Below are positions 48,500 through 56,493 of a stretch of 64,000 nt of DNA, piece by piece. Numbering within the stretch: position 1 is the stretch's first letter; each line of letters opens with the position of its first letter. The position numbers and the translations under genes are program-made. The DNA lies in contig CAWGZJ010000003.1 of NCBI GenBank assembly GCA_963826975.1, positions 186,001 through 250,000 of the forward strand, read 5' to 3'. A model generated the notes under the pieces. The model was not told where the DNA came from. It did not search any database and saw only the letters and a list, made by a program, of their open reading frames with translations. This DNA is from Palsa-883 sp963826975 (GTDB lineage Bacteria; Pseudomonadota; Alphaproteobacteria; Acetobacterales; Acetobacteraceae).

Positions 48500-50208
48500 G
48501 CGGCCGGTCGGGCAGGTGGTGGCGCCTGGCCGTCAAGCTTGTGCGGCATGCCGCGTCGATGCTGCCCGGCGCACAATCGCCATGGGGCGATGCGATGCGG
48601 CGCGAGCTCGACTACATCGCGGACGATCCGGCTGCCTTGCGCTGGGCGCTGGGCTGCATCCTGGCCAGCTACAAGGCCAGATTGAGCCATCGGCCGCGGC
48701 TCAGCGGGCGCACCGCCTGGCGATATGCGGGGGCAAGCGGCGTGCTGATGCTGTTGGCGCTCGTTTCGCTCCAGGGACATGCCAGGGGGCAAACGGAGCC
48801 GACCCCGCCGGCGTTTCACCAGACGGCGTGCGATCTGCCGAACATCTCGCAAGAGGTTCGACCGCGGCTGCGATGCGGCACGGTCAGCGTGCCGCGGGAT
48901 TACGCCAGGCCCGACGCGGGCCAGTTCAATCTGGCCGTTGTCGTCATCAAGAGTGCACAACCCGCGTCGCTGCCCGATTCCGCCGTCCCCGATCCTGTGG
49001 TTTATATCAGCGGCGGCCCTGGTGAACCTCTCACGATCTACGCCGACCCTCAGGCGAGGACGCCGTACGCCCCGGGCCGCGATCTCATCCTGGTCGATCA
49101 ACGGGGAACCGGACGGTCGGAGCCGGAGCTTTGCCCGGAGCTTGAAAGCAAGCTGCTGGAGGCGAACCTCGCCGTCGCGGCGGACGACAGCGATGCTGCG
49201 CTGGCGAGCCGCCGAGCCACTTATTCGGCGTGCCGCGATGAGGTGATCGCCCGCGGCCTCGATCCGCGGGATTTCGGTACACGGGTGACGGTCGAGGACC
49301 TCGAACGGGTGCGGCAAGCGCTCGGGGTGGAACGCTGGAACGTCTACGGCGAGTCCTATGGAACGACAGTCGCCATGACGCTGGTCGCGTTGCATCCCGA
49401 GCACGTGCGCTCGGTGGTGCTCGATTCGGTTTATCCGCCGGACCCGATGCCCAGGCGTTCGACCGCGGTGGCCGGCGCGCTCGACGCCTTCTTTGCATAT
49501 TGCGCGCGGGACAAGGTCTGCTCCACGTCGTTTCCCAGCCTCGCCGCCACGTATCGGGCGGCGCTGGAGGGGCTCGAGCGGACTCCGCTGCTCGTCGCCG
49601 TTCCGCCGCGACTGCATCGCCCGAACGACCAGGTACCGCTCACGCCGTCGCTGTTCGAGGCTCTTGTCGGTAACCTGATTTATTATCCTACCGCCTACCC
49701 AGGGCTGCCGCGTCTGATCGCGGCGGTGCACGACGGCGATACGCGCGGCGTAGGGCCGGCGCTCGCGGCGGTGCTGACGATGGCGTCGACACAGAATTGC
49801 GCGGCGAACGCGGCTGTCGAGTGCCGGGATCGGCCGCATTATCGCGATCCGCTGCCGGCTGGCGCGAACGTGCTGGATCGCGTGGAATTGCGCGGCATCT
49901 GCGACGGCTGGTCGGGCCTGGGAGCGCCACCGCTGGTTCCGACCGGGACGGACGTGCCGATCCTGGTGCTGGCCGGGCAATTCGACCCCGTCGCCGGGCC
50001 GACCGTCAGCCGCCATGTTGCGGAGATGATCGGCACGAGCGGGCATTGGGTCGAATTTCCGCGCGTCGGCCATAACGTCAGGCACTTCAGTCCTTGCGGG
50101 GCCAGAGTGGTTGCAGATTTCATCGACCGGCCGACGCAGGCATTGGATAAATCCTGTGCGGAGCGGCGGCCGCCAATCCAATTCCTGCCAAAATACCAGG
50201 CGCCATGA
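48496..50208 (+). CDS. Fusion of PadR-associated membrane module and TAP-type alpha/beta-hydrolase
   Basis: A 570-residue protein. Residues 1-100 (KLVRHAASMLPGAQSPWGDA, YIADDPAALRWALGCILASY, then membrane segment YAGASGVLMLLALVSLQGHA) match the small membrane protein commonly encoded right after padR genes. From about 110 onward it is an exported alpha/beta-hydrolase of the tripeptidyl/prolyl aminopeptidase S33 group: YISGGPGEP, DQRGTGRSEP, nucleophile YGESYGTTVAMTL, acid AGQFDPVAGP and histidine RVGHNVRHF. The C-terminal TAP domain is present. The single helix would anchor the enzyme with its catalytic domain in the periplasm. Confidence 0.85.
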   Translation: MSGRSGRWWRLAVKLVRHAASMLPGAQSPWGDAMRRELDYIADDPAALRWALGCILASYKARLSHRPRLSGRTAWRYAGASGVLMLLALVSLQGHARGQTEPTPPAFHQTACDLPNISQEVRPRLRCGTVSVPRDYARPDAGQFNLAVVVIKSAQPASLPDSAVPDPVVYISGGPGEPLTIYADPQARTPYAPGRDLILVDQRGTGRSEPELCPELESKLLEANLAVAADDSDAALASRRATYSACRDEVIARGLDPRDFGTRVTVEDLERVRQALGVERWNVYGESYGTTVAMTLVALHPEHVRSVVLDSVYPPDPMPRRSTAVAGALDAFFAYCARDKVCSTSFPSLAATYRAALEGLERTPLLVAVPPRLHRPNDQVPLTPSLFEALVGNLIYYPTAYPGLPRLIAAVHDGDTRGVGPALAAVLTMASTQNCAANAAVECRDRPHYRDPLPAGANVLDRVELRGICDGWSGLGAPPLVPTGTDVPILVLAGQFDPVAGPTVSRHVAEMIGTSGHWVEFPRVGHNVRHFSPCGARVVADFIDRPTQALDKSCAERRPPIQFLPKYQAP

Positions 50209-50213
50209 GGGCG

Positions 50214-50413
50214 CTGGTATACCCAATGCTCGCCGGAATTTGTGCCCTGCCGCATGTCCGCAAGTAAGGATCACCACAGAGACACGGAGGCACGAAGCAG
50301 AAAAGCCAAGTGATCAACTGGATATTCTTCTCCGTGTCTCCGTGCCTCTGTGGTGATTTTTATTGCAAACAGTTATCAAAGATGCGGATTTCCCCGAGCG
50401 AATGGTATATCAG
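50214..50413. mobile_element. MITE-like palindromic element, copy 2
   Basis: 200 bp from CTGGTATACCCA to GAATGGTATATCAG, with the internal palindrome GATCACCACAGAGACACGGA / CCGTGCCTCTGTGGTGAT. It begins five bases after the upstream stop and ends near the convergent MFS stop. Structure and flanking blocks match the copy at 43864. Confidence 0.75.
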
Positions 50414-50434
50414 TTCGCTGCAATGGTCCGGCGG

Positions 50435-51808
50435 CTACCGCTCTACCATCCGCAGCAGGCTGACGCCGGCCGCGGCCAGCGCGATCACCGATGCGCACAC
50501 CAGCGTCAAGGTCGTGCCGCTCAGCGGCGCCAGCCCGAACACCAGCGCCACCAGCGCCGCGCCGGTGGTCTGGCCGAACAGCCGGCCCGCCGCCTGCATG
50601 CCCGACGCGCCGCCGGTGCGATTGCGCGGTGCCGAAGTGATGATCGCGCGGTTGTTCGGCGTGTTGAAGAAGCCGAACCCCAGGCCGCAGATCAGCATCC
50701 GCCAAGCGATGTCGAAGCTGCCCGGGTGCGCCGGCAGCAGGCCGAGCAGCCCCAGGCCCACGGCCAGCACCGTCAGGCCGGCGCCGCTCAGGATGCCGAC
50801 GGGATAGCGATCGGCCAGCCGCCCGGTGAACGGCGCGATCACCGCCACCACCATGGGCCACGGCGTCATCAGCAATCCGGTGCGTACCTGGCCGAGCCCC
50901 AGGGTGTTCTCGAACAGGAACGGCAGCGATACCATCGCCATCGACTGCGCGGTGAAAGCGCAGATCGAGGTGGTTACCGACAACGCAAACAACGGGATGC
51001 GCATCAGGTCCACCGGCAGCAGCGGCGCGGCTCGGCTCAGCTCGCGCGCCACCAGCAGCGCGCCGACGCCGAGCGCGATGATTGCCTGGCCGATCACCCA
51101 CTCGGTGCGCTCGCCATGACCGACCCCATCGATGGCGGTGATCAGCACACCCAGGCTGATCGCGCTCATCGCGGCGGACGCCACGTCGAACCTGACGCCG
51201 GAGCAGGGGGTCGCCGGCAGCGCGCGCCAGGCGACTACGATCGCGACGGCACCGAGCGGCACGTTGATCGCGAACAGCCAGGGCCAGTTGGCCACCGACA
51301 GGATTGCGGCGGCCGCGGTGGGGCCGGCGGCCGAGGCGATCGAGCCGATGGTGGCGTTGATGCCGAGGCCTCGGCCGATCCAGCGCCGTGGGTAGATGAA
51401 GCGCACCAGCGCGCTGTTCACGCTCATGATGCCGGCGGCGCCGAAGCCCTGGAACACCCGCGCGATCGCCAGCGTCTGCAGCGAGTACGACATCGCGCAG
51501 GCGAGCGAGGCGAGGGTGAAGACCACTAGCCCCCACTGGTAGACCCGACGGTAGCCGAAGATGTCGCCGAGCGAGGCCAGCGGCAGGAGGGAGATGGTGA
51601 CCGCGAGCTGATACGCGTTCACCACCCAGATCGAGTTGGCCGGGCTGGTGTTCAGATCGGCGGCGATGGTCGGCAGTGCCACGTTGGCAATCGCGCCATC
51701 CAGCACGGCCATCGTCAGGCCGAGCGCAATCGTCAGGATCCCCCAGTACCGCTGCGGGATCGGCAATCCGTCGGGCGGCTCGGGCTGGCGGGTAGCCGGG
51801 TCGGACAT
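50435..51808 (-). CDS. MFS transporter (EmrB/DHA2-type)
   Basis: A 457-residue inner-membrane transporter with about 12-14 helices. LTMAVLDGAIANVALPTIAA at helix 1 and SLGDIFGYRRVYQWG (motif A) identify the drug:H+ antiporter group; NRTGGASGMQAAGRLFGQTT near the C-terminus is typical. It overlaps the upstream glycosyltransferase stop by one base (TGATG), so it is translationally coupled with a cell-envelope gene. Substrate unknown. Confidence 0.92.
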   Translation of the reverse strand: MSDPATRQPEPPDGLPIPQRYWGILTIALGLTMAVLDGAIANVALPTIAADLNTSPANSIWVVNAYQLAVTISLLPLASLGDIFGYRRVYQWGLVVFTLASLACAMSYSLQTLAIARVFQGFGAAGIMSVNSALVRFIYPRRWIGRGLGINATIGSIASAAGPTAAAAILSVANWPWLFAINVPLGAVAIVVAWRALPATPCSGVRFDVASAAMSAISLGVLITAIDGVGHGERTEWVIGQAIIALGVGALLVARELSRAAPLLPVDLMRIPLFALSVTTSICAFTAQSMAMVSLPFLFENTLGLGQVRTGLLMTPWPMVVAVIAPFTGRLADRYPVGILSGAGLTVLAVGLGLLGLLPAHPGSFDIAWRMLICGLGFGFFNTPNNRAIITSAPRNRTGGASGMQAAGRLFGQTTGAALVALVFGLAPLSGTTLTLVCASVIALAAAGVSLLRMVER

Positions 51809-52746
51809 CAGCCGGCAGGCAGCGCGGCGAGTGTAGGCAGCGCGGCAAGCACGGGGGCAAGGTCCAGACCGGCAAGATCGGGGCGACGCAGCACGGTGAC
51901 CGAGCGGCCACGCGGGGCCGTGAGTGCCGGGTCGGAATCGCGCGAGAACAGCACCACCGACGGGCAGCCCGCCGCGGCAATCAGGTGCATCGGGCCGGTG
52001 TCATTGCCGACCGCGAGGCACGCCACGCGGGCGAGTTCGGCCAGTTCGGGAAGTCCGGTGCGGTTGGTCAGGTCGATCGCGTGTGGCATCGCGTGGCGGA
52101 TCTCCTGGGCCAGTTCGCGCTCCTGTCCGGTGCCGAGAATGACCGGTGTGATACCGCGTGTCAGCAGCGCGCCGGCGAGGTCCGCGTAGCGCCGCGCCGG
52201 CCAGCGCTTGACCGGGCGGTGCGCCGAGCTGCCGGGGACCAGCAGTGCGATGCGGTCCGGCAGGGCGAACCGTGCCAGATCGGCGCCGGTCCAGGAGAGA
52301 TCGGCAGGCTGGGTCTGGGTCACGCCAGCCGCGCGAAGCTGATCGAACTGCCGATCGATGTCGTGCAGGCGATTGCGGTGCGGGTTGCGGTCGGGATGCG
52401 AGCAGCCATGCGCAATGCCAGACCATTCCGGTCGCGTGCGCGGCGGGAACAGATGGAAATAACGCGAGGACCGGGACGAGGTCTGCAGATCGTAGACCCG
52501 GTCGAACCGCCCGGCGAGGAGTTGCCGGCGCAGGTGTCGCCAACCCGCAACGTCCCACCACTCGGGCCGCTCATCGATCAGCACCGTGTCGAAATACGGT
52601 GACTGGGCGAGCCAGTCCGCCCAGGGGCGCATGGTCAGCAGGGTGATGTGGTCCGTGGCGTGGTGGCGGCGGATGGCGGCGAAAGGCCCCAGTGACAGGA
52701 TGACGTTGCCGAGCGCGCCAAGCTTCACGACCAGGATGCGGCTCAT
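51808..52746 (-). CDS. Glycosyltransferase family 9 (heptosyltransferase-like)
   Basis: A 312-residue protein beginning MSRILVVKLGALGNVILSLG, the ADP-heptose:LPS heptosyltransferase start. The C-terminal donor-binding domain includes PGSSAHRPVKRWPARRYADL, LTNRTGLPELAELARVA and VGNDTGPMHLIAAAGCPSVV. It likely adds a sugar, such as heptose, to lipopolysaccharide core at the inner-membrane face. With the downstream MFS gene it forms a coupled pair. A GT-like C-terminal remnant lies 160 bases upstream. Confidence 0.93.
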   Translation of the reverse strand: MSRILVVKLGALGNVILSLGPFAAIRRHHATDHITLLTMRPWADWLAQSPYFDTVLIDERPEWWDVAGWRHLRRQLLAGRFDRVYDLQTSSRSSRYFHLFPPRTRPEWSGIAHGCSHPDRNPHRNRLHDIDRQFDQLRAAGVTQTQPADLSWTGADLARFALPDRIALLVPGSSAHRPVKRWPARRYADLAGALLTRGITPVILGTGQERELAQEIRHAMPHAIDLTNRTGLPELAELARVACLAVGNDTGPMHLIAAAGCPSVVLFSRDSDPALTAPRGRSVTVLRRPDLAGLDLAPVLAALPTLAALPAG

Positions 52747-52909
52747 GCCGGCTGATGGGCGGTGTGGGTCCGCGCGTCGTGCCGTCCGGTGATGGGCCTG
52801 CGCTGCGCGCCGTGCCGCTGCTGATCTGGGTGGGGATCAGCCGGCGCGCGGCAACCGGGCGGCAGTGAAACTTGTGGCTGAGACATGACGGGCTCCGTGC
52901 TGGCGCATA

Positions 52910-53128
52910 TCAGGGGGCATCAGGCGGAGCAACGGCGGGTGCCGAGGCGGTTTGAACTTTCGCGCGGGTCGGCAAGTCCTGATCGCCGCCATCAATCGCG
53001 GCGCACAGCGCGCGCCGCACCTGTTCGATGACGGCTTCCCAGTTGCCGATCTCCGGCTGCCTGAACAGGCGGGCGGTGGGGTACCAGGGGGCTGTCAGTT
53101 CTGTCCGACAGCCAGCGCCAGCATGCAT
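52910..53128 (-). pseudogene. C-terminal remnant of a TPR/glycosyltransferase protein
   Basis: The frame contains APWYPTARLFRQPEIGNWEA followed by VIEQVRRALC. This looks like the extreme C-terminus of Acetobacteraceae TPR-glycosyltransferase proteins ('PWYPxxRLFRQ..xGDW'). No upstream domain is present in any frame; the DNA before it is repeat-rich. It is most likely the leftover tail of a deleted gene. The surrounding 52747-53410 interval holds no other supportable gene. Confidence 0.5.
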
Positions 53129-53217
53129 CGTAACGGTTCAACCGGGGGCATGGCGGGTGCGAGACTGCTTGACGCGCGGTGGATCAGCAATCTGGGCAAG
53201 TGGGCGCGGTTTGCTGG

Positions 53218-53401
53218 TGGCGGAAGGCGCTGCGCCCTGTCATGCCTGCCCCCGGGTCAAGCGCCCGAGGGCAGGCGGAGCCTGCCCTTGGCGAAGGCCG
53301 GGGGGCCGGTATCCACGACTTGCCTTCGTTGCAGCAAAGAAAGTCGTGGATACCGGCCCCCCGGCCTCCGCCGGTGCATGCTTCGCCGGCATGACGGGGG
53401 G
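53218..53401. repeat. Composite repeat: family-5 fragment plus family-3 copy 4
   Basis: 53218-53285 has GGCGGAAGGCGCTGCGCCCT and GCCCGAGGGCAGGCGGAGCC. 53309-53401 holds CCGGTATCCACGACTTGCCT and its inverse AAGTCGTGGATACCGGCCCC, followed by GCCGGCATGACGGGG. These are two repeat families side by side between a gene remnant and the dioxygenase operon. Confidence 0.8.
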
Positions 53402-53410
53402 CGCCCGGTA

Positions 53411-53887
53411 TTACAGTGGGATTGCCAGCAGCGTGTCGAAGCGGGGGCTGTCGCAGACGACGATGCGCTCGGCGAAGCGGGGTGGGCTGTTGCCGGCCAG
53501 GGCGACGCGGTCGAGGTAGCGGCCGGCGGCGAAGATATCCATCTGGCCATCGCGCATGGTGCGGATCACCAGGAACGATGTTTCGGCAACGATGGTCTCG
53601 CCGGCGTCGGGCGTCACGCGCGGCATGCCGACGATGTGGCGATAGGCCTGGCGTTCGTAGATGTTGGCCTCGCGCAGGGCGGCGACGCGGTCGCGCAGCA
53701 TCGCCTGGGAATCGGCATAGATCACGCCGGCTTCGTAGCCGCGCCGGTGGTTGTCGGCCGTGGTGATCTTGTAGAGGCAGCTTTCCAGGAAGAAATCCGG
53801 CCAATCCTCCAGCCGGTCGGCGTCGATGCAGGCGGCGTAGTCGCTGTTCAGCGCGGCGATCTGGAACAGCGTCACGGGACCGTCCAT
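53411..53887 (-). CDS. Aromatic-ring-hydroxylating dioxygenase beta subunit
   Basis: A 158-residue small subunit with the SnoaL-like alpha+beta barrel. LNSDYAACIDADRLEDWPDF, YKITTADNHRRG and YERQAYRHIVGMPRVTP are typical. The beta subunit shapes the hexamer and has no cofactor. ATG 53887 lies 4 bases after the alpha-subunit stop. No ferredoxin or reductase gene is next to it, so electrons must come from elsewhere in the genome. Confidence 0.9.
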   Translation of the reverse strand: MDGPVTLFQIAALNSDYAACIDADRLEDWPDFFLESCLYKITTADNHRRGYEAGVIYADSQAMLRDRVAALREANIYERQAYRHIVGMPRVTPDAGETIVAETSFLVIRTMRDGQMDIFAAGRYLDRVALAGNSPPRFAERIVVCDSPRFDTLLAIPL

Positions 53888-53891
53888 CGGA

Positions 53892-55208
53892 CTACACGCC
53901 CATATGGGCGCGATAGGTCTGCCAGAAGCCGCGCACCGCGGTTTCCGTGGCGCGGGTGGATTGCGATTCCGCGGCGACACCTCCCATCTCGACGATGGAC
54001 TGGGCGTCGGCGGCGGCGGCGATGCCGCGCTGGACGAAGCCGCCGATGCAGCCGTCCTCCATCGAGACATAGCCGGCGGGGCCGACAAGATTGGCCTGCT
54101 TCAGCCGGCGCATGCGCATCGCCTTTGTGTCGTCGGCGAAACCGATATAGGTCCAATGCAGGTCCATCGCATCGGTGCCGCGCGGCACGACCTGGCGCAC
54201 CGCCAGGCAGTTGTGGATCTGTTGCAGCACCATCGTGGGAAACACGGACAGGATCTGCAATTCGATGTTGTCGCCGAACTCGTCCACCGCATCGAGCAGC
54301 GACTTGTCGTGCAGGCGGAATTCGCTGTCGGCGCGCAGGGCCTGGTCCTTGTAGAGGCTGTCCTGCGCTTCCATCCGGCCGATGGTGGTACTGGCGTGGT
54401 GCCCGCCGTCCTGGCTGACGGTGACGCCGCCGGCCTTGCTGAGACGGGTGATGTTGAACGTGGTGAAGAACAGGTGCAGCAGGCTTGCGTGGTAAGTGTC
54501 TTTCACGTTCTCGACGTATAGCTTCCAGTTGTTCGGCAGCGGCTGGATGAAGCGGCCGATCACCTCGACCGGCTTGTGCAGCACGCGGCGGATCCGCGCG
54601 GCGATCTCCGGTCCGATGTAGTCGAGCAGGGCAGGCGCATCGGCGGCCAGCGTGGCGAAGACCAGGCCGCCGATGGTGGCTGTGCGCAGCTTGCGCGGGC
54701 CGTGCTGGTCCATGCGGAACCCGTCCGGCATGCCGCCCTTGCCGCCGACGCCGCGCTGGAAGGCGATCGAGCACAGGTTGCCGCGCAGGTCGTAGCGCCA
54801 GGCGTGATAGGCGCAGGTGAAGTCCTTGACCGTGCCGGCATCTTCGAACGCGATCAGCGCGCCGCGGTGCGCGCAACGGTTCTCGAAGGCGTGGATTTCA
54901 CTCGCCTCGCCGCGCACGGCGATGACCGGCATGGCGCCGATGCAACTGACGCGGTAGTCGCCGTGGTTGGGGATGTCGACTTCCAGGCAGAGATAGTGCC
55001 AGGCAGGGCCTTCGAAGATGCGCGTCTGTTCGGCGCGCAGGATGGCGGGGTCCTGATAGACCCAGTACGGCACGCGGGTCAGGCCGGGCGCCCAGGCGGA
55101 CCGGGTGGCTTCGGTGTGGTGGTCCACGGCGACGTCCGGGTTCAAGGCGTCTGGGTTCGAGGCGGCGGGGTTCAAGGCGACGTCTGGGTTTAAGACGAGA
55201 CTGGCCAT
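53892..55208 (-). CDS. Aromatic-ring-hydroxylating dioxygenase alpha subunit (Rieske)
   Basis: A 438-residue Rieske non-haem iron oxygenase. The [2Fe-2S] ligands lie in ENRCAHRGALIAFED and FTCAYHAWRYDLRG (Cys-x-His and Cys-x2-His). The mononuclear iron histidines lie in ENVKDTYHASLLHLFF. It inserts O2 into an aromatic or related ring. The first 28 residues are a low-complexity NPD-rich repeat (NPDVALNPAASNPDALNPDV), unusual for the family. Substrate not evident; salicylate- or anthranilate-like enzymes are relatives. Confidence 0.92.
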   Translation of the reverse strand: MASLVLNPDVALNPAASNPDALNPDVAVDHHTEATRSAWAPGLTRVPYWVYQDPAILRAEQTRIFEGPAWHYLCLEVDIPNHGDYRVSCIGAMPVIAVRGEASEIHAFENRCAHRGALIAFEDAGTVKDFTCAYHAWRYDLRGNLCSIAFQRGVGGKGGMPDGFRMDQHGPRKLRTATIGGLVFATLAADAPALLDYIGPEIAARIRRVLHKPVEVIGRFIQPLPNNWKLYVENVKDTYHASLLHLFFTTFNITRLSKAGGVTVSQDGGHHASTTIGRMEAQDSLYKDQALRADSEFRLHDKSLLDAVDEFGDNIELQILSVFPTMVLQQIHNCLAVRQVVPRGTDAMDLHWTYIGFADDTKAMRMRRLKQANLVGPAGYVSMEDGCIGGFVQRGIAAAADAQSIVEMGGVAAESQSTRATETAVRGFWQTYRAHMGV

Positions 55209-55471
55209 CGCGGCCTCCTGTTATCGGCACCCGGGTGCAGCCCGGCGCGATTTGACCCCTCCGCGCTGGCGGGTGCAACCCCGCAGGGGGTGGATCCCGG
55301 CCCGGGATGGTCGACTGCATCGTCAGCCCGGCAGGTGGCTGGCGCAGCGCTCCGCTGGTGTCGCGCGCGGGATTGCCGAGGCAGGCAACCGACGAGCGGG
55401 CGGGGCGCATTACCCATTCGTTAACATGTTTTGGTCATACAAGCGCATTCATGACGACGTAGGGGCATCCG

Positions 55472-56446
55472 ATGGGTGATGGAAACAGCCCGATGTCTGT
55501 CGGCGCGGAGGCGGCGCTGATCGAGGCATCGCGGAACCTTTCCCAGTTCGGCATCGCGGTCCCGTGGCCGCTCAGTGCGTTTGGCTTCTTCAAATCGCTC
55601 GCGGGCGTGCCCGCCTTGCTGCGGGAATTGGGCGCCGTTGACGAGGCCGAGGGACTGACCCGCCACATCGGCTATCTGGCGTCCAAGGCGGCTTGCCCGC
55701 CTGCGGCGATCCTGGGGGGCGAACCGTTCGCCGCGGAACGCAAGATCATCCTCGAAACTCTGTCCAACATCTCCGCCACGCTTCGCGCGGCCCTGGTGAA
55801 TTGGTCAGCCGAGGCACCCGAAGGGATTCCGGCCATCGTGTCCGCGGTGATCCGCGCGGCCGAACTGAGGCTCGAAGGCAAGTGTTCACGGGAGAAGGCG
55901 CTGTTTCTCGCCCGGACCGTCCTGGCGGAGTGTCCTCGGGTTGGTGTTGAGATCGGTGTTTTCGGCGGCCGTTCGATCATTCCTTGCGCGGCCGCAATGC
56001 GGCACAACGGCGCCGGGTTCATGTTCGCCGTCGAGACGTGGGCGCCGGACGCGACGGTGGCAAACCCGACCGACGATGCGCCGGACGCGTCGTGGTCGCG
56101 GGTCGAATTGCCGCGCGTCAAACACGAGTTCTACCGCTTTGTCGCCGCCGTCGACCTGACCCGGCAGGTGCGGCTTGTCGAGGCGAGGCCGGGACAAGCC
56201 GCGATGCTGTTTGACCAGATCGATTTTCTCCACGTCAGCGGGTCACAGTGCGTCGGCAAGGCGGCGGAAGCGGCGCTGCTCTATGCCAGCAAGGTCCGCC
56301 GCGGCGGCATCGTCGTGCTCGACGGCATCGACTGGACCGGCGCCGAGTCTGGCCGCGAGATCTTATGTGACCTGTGCGACGAACTGACCACGCTGACGCC
56401 CAAGCAGGCGGGCATGGAGGATTGTGCGCTGCTGCGGCGGCGGTGA
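55472..56446 (+). CDS. Class I SAM-dependent methyltransferase-like protein
   Basis: A 324-residue protein. The N-terminal 130 residues are helical and unrecognised. The C-terminal domain (about 150-320) has the SAM motif VGVEIGVFGGRSIIPCAAAM, FAVETWAPDATVA, DFLHVSGSQCVGKAAEAALL and RRGGIVVLDGIDW, matching the Methyltransf_24 type. Typical VDGxH is replaced by VSGSQ, which could change metal or substrate binding. It leads a three-gene + strand block with sulfotransferase and methyltransferase genes that faces a capsule export operon. Confidence 0.75.
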   Translation: MGDGNSPMSVGAEAALIEASRNLSQFGIAVPWPLSAFGFFKSLAGVPALLRELGAVDEAEGLTRHIGYLASKAACPPAAILGGEPFAAERKIILETLSNISATLRAALVNWSAEAPEGIPAIVSAVIRAAELRLEGKCSREKALFLARTVLAECPRVGVEIGVFGGRSIIPCAAAMRHNGAGFMFAVETWAPDATVANPTDDAPDASWSRVELPRVKHEFYRFVAAVDLTRQVRLVEARPGQAAMLFDQIDFLHVSGSQCVGKAAEAALLYASKVRRGGIVVLDGIDWTGAESGREILCDLCDELTTLTPKQAGMEDCALLRRR

Positions 56447-56493
56447 GCGTCCGGCGCGATGAGGCTGCATCACCAGCATGGGGCGGTCATGCA

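Noticed and set aside
48445..50277. Minus-strand open frame of 610 codons
   Set aside because: Antisense to the PadR-linked hydrolase with intact catalytic motifs. Arg-rich shadow translation.
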